10,552 bases of DNA from Promethearchaeota archaeon (GTDB lineage: Archaea > Asgardarchaeota > Lokiarchaeia > Sigynarchaeales > SOKP01): contig JAEOUI010000405.1 in NCBI GenBank assembly GCA_016839425.1, positions 1 through 10,552 of the forward strand, written 5' to 3'. Positions 4,914 to 10,552 of this stretch are shown piece after piece; within the stretch, counting starts at the first letter, position 1; the number at the start of each line of letters is the position of its first letter. The translations under genes and the position numbers were made by a program. The notes beneath the pieces were generated by a model. The model saw only the letters and a list, made by a program, of their open reading frames with translations, made no database searches and was not told the DNA's origin.

Positions 4914-7319
4914 ATGTATTCTCAAGAAGATTTTTATGGTTGGTTGCTAGATGCTACGACTTACAAAAACGGAATGCTACTCTGGGTAAAAACTACGAAA
5001 GAAAAAAAGATCATCTCGATTCACCAAGATTTTTGTCCCGAGTTTTTCGCCGTCCCTAAATCGGGAACTGGCAAGAACCCTGCCATATTGATGCAAGTGT
5101 TGAAATCCCATTCCAATGTAAAGAGCGTGCGAACCTGTGAAAAATATGTGAACTTGGAAGACCAAACAAAATCAAAGATATTTGGTGTGCGCGTCGAAAA
5201 ACCCTCCTTGTTCAAGGTTACAATCAAGGAGATAGAAGGGATCGATCTTTTCACGCTATATAATACCGACATTCCGATTTCTCAAATGTACTTTTACGAG
5301 AACGATTTATTTCCTATGGCTTTTTGCCATTTTAAAGTCGCAATCGATAAGAATAAAACAAGTATAAAGGAACCCATTCGATTGTTATCTTTGAAATTAA
5401 TGGATAATAACGAGGACTTGTATTACAACTTACCACCACTAAAAGCGATCTGGTTAGATGTTTCGATTCGCAAGAAGGGACTAAGACCCTATTTTAACGA
5501 TCCTCTAAGATACGCAGAAATTAGCGTTATTGAACAAGACGAAACTGGAATACCAAGAGCGGACGGAAGGCGAAAAAAAAAGTTCACAATCGATCTTGCT
5601 GACGAAGCAGAAAATTTGAAAGAAATAAGCAAGATCGTTGAGAGACTCGATCCCGACATCGTGCTTACCCGTGGCGGAGACGAATTTCTCTTCCCATATT
5701 TAGCCGCTCGAGCCTCAGAGAACGGCGTGTCTAACGATATCTACCTCTCGAGAACGGAAACGCCTATAAGTCAGTGCGTTTTCAACCTTTCAGGAGGAGC
5801 CGACCACTACATGTCGTACGGAATGATAATGCGACGATCGAAAACCCAAGTATATCTAACGGGACGCTTTCACCTCGACACGACAACATATGGAAGTCTT
5901 CACTTCAGCGAGGGAAACATCCCAGGCGTTATCGAAGTGGCTCGGGTGTCTCGCGTTCCCCTCCAAAGATTATGCCGTATTACCATAGGCGGGGCACTTC
6001 AATCCATTCAGTTTTATAATGCCTATAAGTTGGACCATTTAATTCCTCCTTTTAAGAAAAGTCCCGAAGGATTTCGAACGGGTATGGACTTGATCAAGGG
6101 CGATCGTGGGGGTCATATCTTCGAACCCATAATAGGCGTGTTTGATCAAGTAGTCGAGCTGGATTTTTCATCCATGTATCCGTCTCTCATGGCAAATTTC
6201 AACATATCCTCGGAAACCATCAATTGCGCCTGTTGCAAGGACGATGGCACGGGCGTCAAGGTACCTGGATTAAGCTTTCACATCTGTTCGAAGAGAGAGG
6301 GCATCATATCCAAATCAATACGCCTCCCGCTCGAAAAACGGTTGGAGTACAAGAAAATTGCTCGCGAAACCGGCAACCTTCGATATAAGTTTACTGACAT
6401 TGCCTTGAAATGGGTTCTTGTCGTCTCTTTTGGATATTTAGGGTTTCGCAACGCGCGCTTTGGCAAGATCGAGGCCCATCAAACGGTCTGCGCGTTCGCT
6501 CGCGAGTTCCTGATGCGGTCCGCGGAGATAGCTCAAAAGCACGGTTGCAAGGTCATTCACGGAATCGTGGACTCGATATGGCTTCAGGACAAGAGAGGCA
6601 GAACCCCAGAAGAATTCGAAGAAGCAACTCGGGTGATTGCACAAGAGATCACGGAGCACACCAACATCCAGATGAGTTGGGACGGTTTTTTCGACTTCAT
6701 CGTCTTCCTTCCCTCCCGCGCCGAGCCAGACATCCCGACGCTTAACCATTATTGGGGCCTCAAGAAAGATGGCGAAGTGAAGGTTAGAGGGATCGAGATC
6801 CGCAGGAGAGACGCACCAAAAATTGTAAAAGAAGCGCAATTAGCTTTTATTGACGCATTTAAAGGTGCAAAAACAGTGGATGAATTCGTTTCAAGAGTTT
6901 CTAAAGTAAAAAGAGTTTTCTACGAATACATTGATAGGATAGAAACGGGGCAAGCGACGAGGGAACAACTGACAATCAAGCAAAAGATCTCACGTTCGCC
7001 CTCCCAATACAAGGTAAATTCGTATCAAGCAGTTGCAGCTAAGCAGTTGGAAAGGTCTGGCATCGTCGCTTCCGCTGGAAAGAATGTGCGCTACATCATT
7101 TTAGACGCCGACGCAAGTCCCGATTTCCCGGAAAGAAAAGTAATATTGTCCGACCTTTATGATCCCAAAAAGCACCATTACGATAAGAAGAAGTATGTGG
7201 AGTTGCTGAAACGAGCATTCGAAAACATCGTGCCGTTCCCGATTCCCGAGTTGGAAAATATAGTGAAGTCCGATTTTAACAGGAAATCCACACAGAAAAA
7301 TATCACGAATTTCGTTTAA
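4914..7319 (+). CDS. Family-B DNA polymerase, PolB2 clade, exonuclease motifs degenerate (801 aa)
   Basis: ATG 4914 is preferred over an in-frame TTG at 4896, because the TTG overlaps the upstream gene and an AGGAAAG purine tract precedes the ATG. Polymerase motifs: motif A LDFSSMYPS (D417), motif B K499 followed by VVSFGYLG in place of the usual NSxYG, motif C GIVDSIW (D553), where DTD has become IVD, and the KVRGIEIRRRD thumb-side segment (623-633). The catalytic pair D417/D553 is therefore retained. The 3'-5' exonuclease motifs look dead: Exo I DxE is DVS (182-184), Exo II lacks its Asp (GGDEFLFPYL, 254-263), and no YxxxD Exo III is evident. Four cysteines after motif A (438, 440, 441, 458) may bind metal. 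The motif B wording is typical of archaeal PolB2. Such enzymes are thought to be accessory, and those of Sulfolobus are linked to DNA damage. The gene's middle is much more GC-rich than its ends. Confidence 0.93.
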   Translation: MYSQEDFYGWLLDATTYKNGMLLWVKTTKEKKIISIHQDFCPEFFAVPKSGTGKNPAILMQVLKSHSNVKSVRTCEKYVNLEDQTKSKIFGVRVEKPSLFKVTIKEIEGIDLFTLYNTDIPISQMYFYENDLFPMAFCHFKVAIDKNKTSIKEPIRLLSLKLMDNNEDLYYNLPPLKAIWLDVSIRKKGLRPYFNDPLRYAEISVIEQDETGIPRADGRRKKKFTIDLADEAENLKEISKIVERLDPDIVLTRGGDEFLFPYLAARASENGVSNDIYLSRTETPISQCVFNLSGGADHYMSYGMIMRRSKTQVYLTGRFHLDTTTYGSLHFSEGNIPGVIEVARVSRVPLQRLCRITIGGALQSIQFYNAYKLDHLIPPFKKSPEGFRTGMDLIKGDRGGHIFEPIIGVFDQVVELDFSSMYPSLMANFNISSETINCACCKDDGTGVKVPGLSFHICSKREGIISKSIRLPLEKRLEYKKIARETGNLRYKFTDIALKWVLVVSFGYLGFRNARFGKIEAHQTVCAFAREFLMRSAEIAQKHGCKVIHGIVDSIWLQDKRGRTPEEFEEATRVIAQEITEHTNIQMSWDGFFDFIVFLPSRAEPDIPTLNHYWGLKKDGEVKVRGIEIRRRDAPKIVKEAQLAFIDAFKGAKTVDEFVSRVSKVKRVFYEYIDRIETGQATREQLTIKQKISRSPSQYKVNSYQAVAAKQLERSGIVASAGKNVRYIILDADASPDFPERKVILSDLYDPKKHHYDKKKYVELLKRAFENIVPFPIPELENIVKSDFNRKSTQKNITNFV

Positions 7320-7347
7320 AATCATACCATTCGCTAGAAAATGGCAT

Positions 7348-7363
7348 TATTCTATTTCCTTTT
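7348..7363 (+). terminator. Possible terminator after the polymerase gene
   Basis: A weak dyad CCATT (7327-7331) / AATGG (7340-7344) with an 8-base loop is followed by a T-rich stretch ending in CCTTTT. It is the only termination-like element between the polymerase stop and the convergent tautomerase gene on this strand. The stem is short, so the call is tentative. Confidence 0.3.
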
Positions 7364-7431
7364 GGTTGATGTAATTGCATTATAATAAATCCAGATATAT
7401 TAAAAAAGTTGTTAATATCAAATCTCAATTG

Positions 7432-7439
7432 AAAAAAAA
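7432..7439 (-). terminator. Oligo-T terminator after the tautomerase gene
   Basis: Eight A on the plus strand give T8 in the minus-strand transcript, about 36 bases after the tautomerase stop (7475). A second T run lies at about 7402-7407. This separates the two convergent transcription units. Confidence 0.5.
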
Positions 7440-7474
7440 GATGATTTTGGATTGGATTTTAAAAATTCTTAATG

Positions 7475-7681
7475 TTATTTAGGAAGTTCTGCGTCCGGTC
7501 TTGCTTCGGTGGCGGGCTTGCCTTCTATACCCCAATGGGCTTTGGGCACCTCATGAACGAGAACTTCGACCGCTTGTTTTGGAATTCCAATATTTACGAA
7601 TACATCGGTCACTCCCGCAATTATTTTTTTTATGATATCGTCAGAAATACCCTTCCATAAATATATTTGAGCTAATGGCAT
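7475..7681 (-). CDS. 4-oxalocrotonate tautomerase-family protein (68 aa)
   Basis: The protein begins MPLAQIYLWKG. Pro2 becomes the N-terminal catalytic proline after Met removal, the hallmark of this superfamily. The order is beta strand (PLAQIYLW), helix (SDDIIKKIIAGVTDVFVNIG), strand (VEVLVHEVPKAHWGIEGKPATE), followed by a short charged tail. The PKxxWGIxGxPA segment is typical of 4-OT-like enzymes, and 60-70 residues is the normal monomer size (usually hexamers). These enzymes tautomerise 2-hydroxymuconate-like enols or catalyse related chemistry; the substrate here is unknown, and no aromatic meta-cleavage genes are nearby. A good GAGAGG ribosome-binding site (7690-7695) precedes the ATG by 8 bases. 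It lies 105 bases downstream of the methyltransferase gene on the same strand, so co-transcription is possible but not shown. Confidence 0.9.
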   Translation of the reverse strand: MPLAQIYLWKGISDDIIKKIIAGVTDVFVNIGIPKQAVEVLVHEVPKAHWGIEGKPATEARPDAELPK

Positions 7682-7689
7682 TTTTACTA

Positions 7690-7695
7690 CCTCTC
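7690..7695 (-). promoter_or_regulatory. Shine-Dalgarno site of the tautomerase gene
   Basis: The minus strand reads GAGAGG, then 8 bases, then ATG (7681). It fixes the start that places the catalytic proline at position 2. Confidence 0.6.
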
Positions 7696-7786
7696 TTACT
7701 TTTTATTTTTTTATTGTTTATTCAAATACTGGGCGAAAGCTGAAAAATATTTACTTGAAGAATTTAAACCTTTCTTCTCATCATAA

Positions 7787-8479
7787 TTACCAAATAAAGG
7801 GAACGAGTCTTTTTTTCACTTTTTTAGCGTATTCGCTGTATCCTTCAAGATTTTTTAATAAAAATTTTTCTTCAAAAACGATTCGTAATACGAATAAAAC
7901 AGCCATAAACACGATGGGAATAAGCCCAAAGAAAGAGCCCAAAGCAATTGGTAGCGAAAAAAAGGCCAATAAATACCCAAAGTACATTGGATGGCGCACG
8001 ATGGCATAAGGACCCGTGGTGATAACCTTGTGTTTTGCTTGTTCGTCAATTTTTACGATAATTGCAGCAAATGTGTTTTCTTTTAACGAAATAAATTTTA
8101 TTATAAAACCTGACAGGAATCCAATGTATCCTATTAATTTGCACCAGACAGGAACGAAAATCCAGTGATATCGTCCTCCATCCAAGCTAACGACGAGAAA
8201 AAACGCTAAAAAGAGACCTCCAAGTAAGATAATAAAAATTAAGTCCTTTTTTAAAGCATTGCCTAACGATAAGCGCCTTCTTAGCACCCCGGGATCGTGC
8301 TTGTTGAACCAAAAAAGAGAATGAGCTAATAAAAAACCATATATTATCAAGCACGCCCATGCCTCTTGCCAAAAAAGGTTACCTGAAAAATAAAATAGAA
8401 GGAATCCAAAGAAGGCAACTTCACAAATTACCATACTGAATAAGATAAGAATAGGAATCTGTTTTGTATCCTCTGGCAT
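7787..8479 (-). CDS. Isoprenylcysteine carboxyl methyltransferase / phospholipid methyltransferase-family membrane protein (230 aa)
   Basis: Starts at ATG 8479 and ends TAA after VPFIW. About five to six hydrophobic helices: 8-32, 37-58, 79-98, 107-130, 166-190 and 188-202. The C-terminal third carries the family signature: H150-KVITTGPYAIVRHPMY (S-adenosylmethionine-binding GPY and RHPxY, 156-166), LRIVFEEKFL (198-207, paired Glu), then GYSEYAKKVKKRLVPFIW (213-230). This pattern is shared by isoprenylcysteine O-methyltransferases, bacterial and fungal phospholipid N-methyltransferases and many uncharacterised homologues, so the acceptor cannot be read from the sequence. The SAM-dependent methyl transfer would occur at the membrane. 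A TATA-like element about 25 bases upstream suggests its own leaderless promoter. The tautomerase gene follows on the same strand. Confidence 0.88.
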   Translation of the reverse strand: MPEDTKQIPILILFSMVICEVAFFGFLLFYFSGNLFWQEAWACLIIYGFLLAHSLFWFNKHDPGVLRRRLSLGNALKKDLIFIILLGGLFLAFFLVVSLDGGRYHWIFVPVWCKLIGYIGFLSGFIIKFISLKENTFAAIIVKIDEQAKHKVITTGPYAIVRHPMYFGYLLAFFSLPIALGSFFGLIPIVFMAVLFVLRIVFEEKFLLKNLEGYSEYAKKVKKRLVPFIW

Positions 8480-8494
8480 GCATTAAGAAATAAC

Positions 8495-8510
8495 ATTATA
8501 TTTATTAAAT
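8495..8510 (-). promoter_or_regulatory. Candidate TATA box of the methyltransferase gene, apparently leaderless
   Basis: The minus strand reads TTTAATAAATATAATG, centred about 25 bases before the ATG at 8479, with no purine-rich ribosome-binding site in between. Transcription would start at or next to the start codon. Confidence 0.45.
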
Positions 8511-8518
8511 TTGTTTTT

Positions 8519-8525
8519 AAAAAAA
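8519..8525 (-). terminator. Oligo-T terminator after the GyrI-like gene
   Basis: The minus strand reads CTTTCTTTTTTT starting about 12 bases after the GyrI-like stop codon (8542). It sits just upstream of the methyltransferase TATA element, which argues that the two genes are separate transcription units. Confidence 0.4.
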
Positions 8526-8541
8526 GAAAGAGTTAGAAGAA

Positions 8542-9164
8542 TTATATGAAAGCTTGTCGAATGACGGTTTTCATAGTTTCTGGTTTTGTTCGATTTGGAT
8601 TGCTAATATAGATTTCGTGGTGTTTTTGCTTGAAACCATCGAAAGTGCCTTCATTATCCTTGATAAAAGAGTGTAATTTCTCTATCGTTGGTTGTTCTTT
8701 GGAATAGGGGCCAAGGTGCATGATTTGTGCCGCTTTTCCTTCCTTAAAAGACTTGAAATAAAGTTTTTTTAGTGATGTTACTAATTTGGGTTTTTTTTTC
8801 TTGGTGATCTCGATTGCTTCTTGAACATCTTTTTCCGTTATCCAATCGGGTTGCATGATCATCATGGTCCATTTCCACTTTTCCCTATTCGATTGGACAA
8901 AGTCCTTCATATCATCAGCCCACCAAAGCCCTTCAGAAGGAGGGACTACATAATCCTTCCCTTGCTTCTTACTCTTGAACTTGATTATATACGAAACAGG
9001 ATATAAAGCCGCCATTGCGTCGAGATATTCTTGGCATTCTCCTGGCGACCCTTGACCATCTATCATTAAATAGTTTAACTTAGGGACATCAATGAGTACA
9101 ACTCATTCGAACTTGGTTGGAAGTAATCTTTCATAGTCTTTTTGAAATCGATTTTAGCAGCCAT
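8542..9164 (-). CDS. GyrI-like small-molecule-binding domain protein, interrupted by a one-base frameshift near the 5' end
   Basis: From residue MIDGQG onward (9066 to 8542) the frame is intact for 174 residues, with PPSEGLWWADDM, KWKWTMMIMQPDWIT, AQIMHLGPYSKEQPTIEKLH and KHHEIYISNPNRTKPE, all typical of the GyrI-like family (AraC-effector-binding fold, about 205-210 residues). Upstream the true start is evident: GGAGGT at 9171-9176, 6 bases, then ATG at 9164, encoding MAAKIDFKKTMKDYFQPSSNE. That frame hits TAA nine codons later, while the frame VVLIDVPKLNYLMIDG joins it around 9102-9104 (AATGAGTT, where one more base would restore it). Repaired length would be 207 residues, the family norm. 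Either the assembly lost one base or the gene is a recent pseudogene; no slippery sequence suggests programmed shifting. Family members bind hydrophobic or cationic ligands; the ligand here is unknown. Confidence 0.85.
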
Positions 9165-9170
9165 TTTTAA

Positions 9171-9176
9171 ACCTCC
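9171..9176 (-). promoter_or_regulatory. Perfect Shine-Dalgarno site fixing the GyrI-like start
   Basis: GGAGGT on the minus strand, 6 bases before ATG 9164-9162 and just after the stop of the 43-residue gene. It supports both translational coupling and the longer, frameshifted reading of the GyrI-like gene rather than a start at 9066. Confidence 0.75.
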
Positions 9177-9178
9177 AT

Positions 9179-9310
9179 TTAATCTCGAGGTTGAAAACTT
9201 TTAGTGGGACAATTTTCAACATCGGTCATTGCGGGAACTTCGTGTCCAAAACAATCTCCCTTAACATCGTCTAGTGGTTTATAAAACTTACAATCCTTAC
9301 ATTGTGCCAT
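9179..9310 (-). CDS. Small four-cysteine protein, possible iron-sulfur or zinc protein (43 aa)
   Basis: ATG 9310-9308 to TAA 9181-9179. The product begins MAQCKDCKFYKPLDD, continues VKGDCFGHEVPA, and ends DVENCPTKSFQPRD. Cysteines at 4, 7, 20 and 34 (CxxC, then x12, then x13) suit one metal centre, either [4Fe-4S] or zinc. The CKDCKFYKP...KGDCFG...CPTKSFxPR layout reminds me of the small subunits of benzylsuccinate synthase-type glycyl-radical enzymes, which carry HiPIP-like clusters. No large glycyl-radical subunit is visible in the window, so that link is only a suggestion. It is very likely a real gene: the composition is not random, and the stop lies 14 bases before the next ATG, with that gene's GGAGGT in the gap. 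It would be the first gene of a two-gene operon with the GyrI-like protein. Confidence 0.8.
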   Translation of the reverse strand: MAQCKDCKFYKPLDDVKGDCFGHEVPAMTDVENCPTKSFQPRD

Positions 9311-9353
9311 TTTCTTTCATCACTTTATATTTGTTTACATCTAGTTTGTTTGA

Positions 9354-9359
9354 TTATAA
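9354..9359 (-). promoter_or_regulatory. Candidate TATA box for the four-Cys/GyrI-like operon
   Basis: The minus strand reads ATTATAATC around this position, which would start transcription near 9330, about 20 bases before the ATG at 9310. Another AT-rich box (near 9325-9332) is too close to the ATG. The 156-base divergent region (9311-9466) is AT-rich throughout, so the choice is weak. Confidence 0.3.
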
Positions 9360-9407
9360 TAGTATTAGGATTTGTGATGATAATAATATAATGAAAAATC
9401 ATAACTC

Positions 9408-9417
9408 TTTAATATGG
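9408..9417 (+). promoter_or_regulatory. Candidate TATA box for the TrmB-like regulator
   Basis: TTTAATATGG lies about 55 bases upstream of ATG 9467, predicting a leader of about 30 bases. It shares a 156-base region with the divergent four-Cys operon, where a TrmB-type protein might bind to control both. I found no clear inverted repeat operator. Confidence 0.3.
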
Positions 9418-9466
9418 TGTCACAAATTATTCTATCAAGACTAGCTAAAAAAAAATTGATCTTACA

Positions 9467-10483
9467 ATGAATGAATACAACCTTTCTTTTTTGTTTGAGA
9501 TAGGATTTTCAGATATTCAAAAAAACACTTATCAATACCTTCTTTCTTATAAATCTAGTACTATTATCCAAATTAAAAACGATTTAGGATATTCATATTC
9601 CCAAGTTAAGGACGCCTTGCTATTTCTTAAAGAAAAAAACCTTATCGAAACCTCTTCGAATTCAAAACCAAGTTTATTCATAAGAAAAAATCCTAAAATC
9701 GCCTTAAATAAGTTATTTAACGAGAAATTTCAAAAAATTGAAGAAGACATCAAGAAATTAGACGATGATATTAAAATTCAAGAAATGAAATTTGGTAGAT
9801 GTGTAAAGGAAGTTACTTTCTATTATTATTCAGAGCAAGCATTAGGAATTAATAATTTAGAATCTATGATCGAGAGAGCTGAACAGGAAGTATTAATGAC
9901 GACTTTACCAATTTCTTTATTGAAAAAGCTCGAACCCGTGCTTTACAACGCTTTTTCAAGAGGTGTCTCTCTCAAAATGATTTTTTCAGAAGCTGATTTT
10001 GAGCTAACTGAAAACTACCTTGAACAATTATTAGATCTTTTAAGACGCTTGAGAATCAGAATAACGCAAACTGAAGAAAAAGCATGCCAAGTAGTACGAT
10101 ATAATGATGAGATAGTAAATTCGGGCAATATCTTCATAGACGGAAAGTTCTTGAATTCTATCGTTTTTAACGAGGAGGATGTTTTTGCATTTGATGGACA
10201 TTTTAATCCCACCATAATTCAGCAAGTTAAGAAGTACTTTGATTTAAAAACAGCGATAAAGGTCATAGAAATTGAATATCCAGAACCAATAAAAAGCGTC
10301 TTGAAAGCAATTGAGCAAAGCAAGGAAATTAAAACTAGAGATTTAAGCCAAAAATCTAAAATAAGCGGTAAAAAGTTACGAGAAGTCCTCGATTTTCTAA
10401 TAAACGAGGGCATTGTTCAAGAAGAAATATTGCAAAACAAACAAGCTGGTCGACCCAAAAGAGTCTATTCCATTGTGGAGTAA
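9467..10483 (+). CDS. TrmB-family transcriptional regulator with two winged-helix domains (338 aa)
   Basis: Starts at ATG 9467 (MNEYNLSFLFEIGFS) and ends TAA at 10483. Residues 5-72 form a TrmB-type winged helix: IGFSDIQKNTYQYLL, then the recognition-helix region YSYSQVKDALLFLKEKNLIE. Residues 75-108 are a charged helical linker. Residues 112-262 match the TrmB sensor region with the phospholipase-D-like fold: IERAEQEVLMTTLP, then AFSRGVSLKMIF, ending GHFNPTIIQQVKKYF. Residues 272-338 look like a second winged helix (LKAIEQSKEIKTRDLSQKSKISGKKLREVLDFLINEGIV), with a basic AGRPKRVYSIV wing. TrmB proteins in Thermococcales sense sugars; the ligand here is unknown, and no sugar transporter is nearby. 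Its divergent position suggests control of itself and of the four-Cys/GyrI-like operon (inference). The C-terminal second HTH is less common in the family. Confidence 0.85.
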   Translation: MNEYNLSFLFEIGFSDIQKNTYQYLLSYKSSTIIQIKNDLGYSYSQVKDALLFLKEKNLIETSSNSKPSLFIRKNPKIALNKLFNEKFQKIEEDIKKLDDDIKIQEMKFGRCVKEVTFYYYSEQALGINNLESMIERAEQEVLMTTLPISLLKKLEPVLYNAFSRGVSLKMIFSEADFELTENYLEQLLDLLRRLRIRITQTEEKACQVVRYNDEIVNSGNIFIDGKFLNSIVFNEEDVFAFDGHFNPTIIQQVKKYFDLKTAIKVIEIEYPEPIKSVLKAIEQSKEIKTRDLSQKSKISGKKLREVLDFLINEGIVQEEILQNKQAGRPKRVYSIVE

Positions 10484-10492
10484 CCACTTGAA

Positions 10493-10508
10493 TTTTTCAT
10501 TTTTTCTT
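10493..10508 (+). terminator. Oligo-T terminator after the TrmB-like gene
   Basis: TTTTTCATTTTTTCTT begins about 10 bases after the TAA at 10483, a typical archaeal U-rich termination signal. The remaining bases to the right edge show no gene. Confidence 0.5.
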
Positions 10509-10552
10509 AGAGCCAAAAGAAATAATCTAATCAAATTATCAGCGAGTAAATA

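Noticed and set aside
6410..6839. Overlapping open frames on both strands within the polymerase (111 and 133 codons)
   Set aside because: They arise from the GC-rich core, where stop codons are rare; the polymerase frame carries all conserved motifs.
7320..7474. Possible RNA gene or small gene in the convergent intergenic region
   Set aside because: Only AT-rich sequence, a weak 5-base stem and oligo-A/T tracts are visible; nothing supports a structured RNA or coding frame.
1..10552. tRNA, CRISPR array, IS element or attachment site
   Set aside because: I saw no T-loop-like tRNA sequence, no regularly spaced short direct repeats, no transposase or integrase, and no flanking duplications.

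Overview
The window looks like archaeal chromosome, most likely from an Asgard (Promethearchaeota/Lokiarchaeia-type) genome. Evidence from the sequence: a gelsolin-like domain fused to long coiled-coil repeats, a PolB2-clade family-B DNA polymerase, a TrmB-type regulator, TATA-like boxes about 25 bases upstream of starts (at least two genes look leaderless), and oligo-T tracts after gene ends. The DNA is AT-rich, except for the centre of the polymerase gene. The phylum call is inference; the domain call (Archaea) is firmer. I see no rRNA, tRNA, CRISPR array, IS element or integrase, and no gene-free stretch longer than about 160 bases.

Positions 1-3443 (minus strand) hold two tandem paralogues. 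The first, 800 residues, has an N-terminal gelsolin-like domain followed by an all-helical region. Its last 477 residues are four copies of a repeat with an exact period of 123 residues. The second starts 13 bases downstream, runs off the left edge, and aligns with the first from about residue 110 onward, so it lacks the gelsolin-like domain. They are probably co-transcribed cytoskeletal or scaffold proteins.

Positions 3606-4522 (minus) hold a small multi-pass membrane protein and a Cys-rich DUF3795-type protein. Positions 4631-7319 (plus) form a two-gene operon: a 93-residue protein of unknown function, then, after one base, a PolB2-type polymerase. The polymerase keeps the key palm aspartates but has lost recognisable exonuclease motifs and has altered motifs B and C. 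This fits an accessory, translesion or otherwise specialised polymerase rather than the main replicase. A candidate leaderless promoter and a short palindrome lie just upstream.

Positions 7475-9310 (minus) carry a 4-oxalocrotonate tautomerase-like enzyme, an isoprenylcysteine-methyltransferase-type membrane methyltransferase, a GyrI-like ligand-binding protein whose 5' end is displaced by a one-base frameshift, and a 43-residue four-Cys protein. The last two are an operon linked by a perfect GGAGGT ribosome-binding site. Divergently, at 9467-10483 (plus), lies a TrmB-family regulator with winged helices at both ends, a natural candidate to control that operon.
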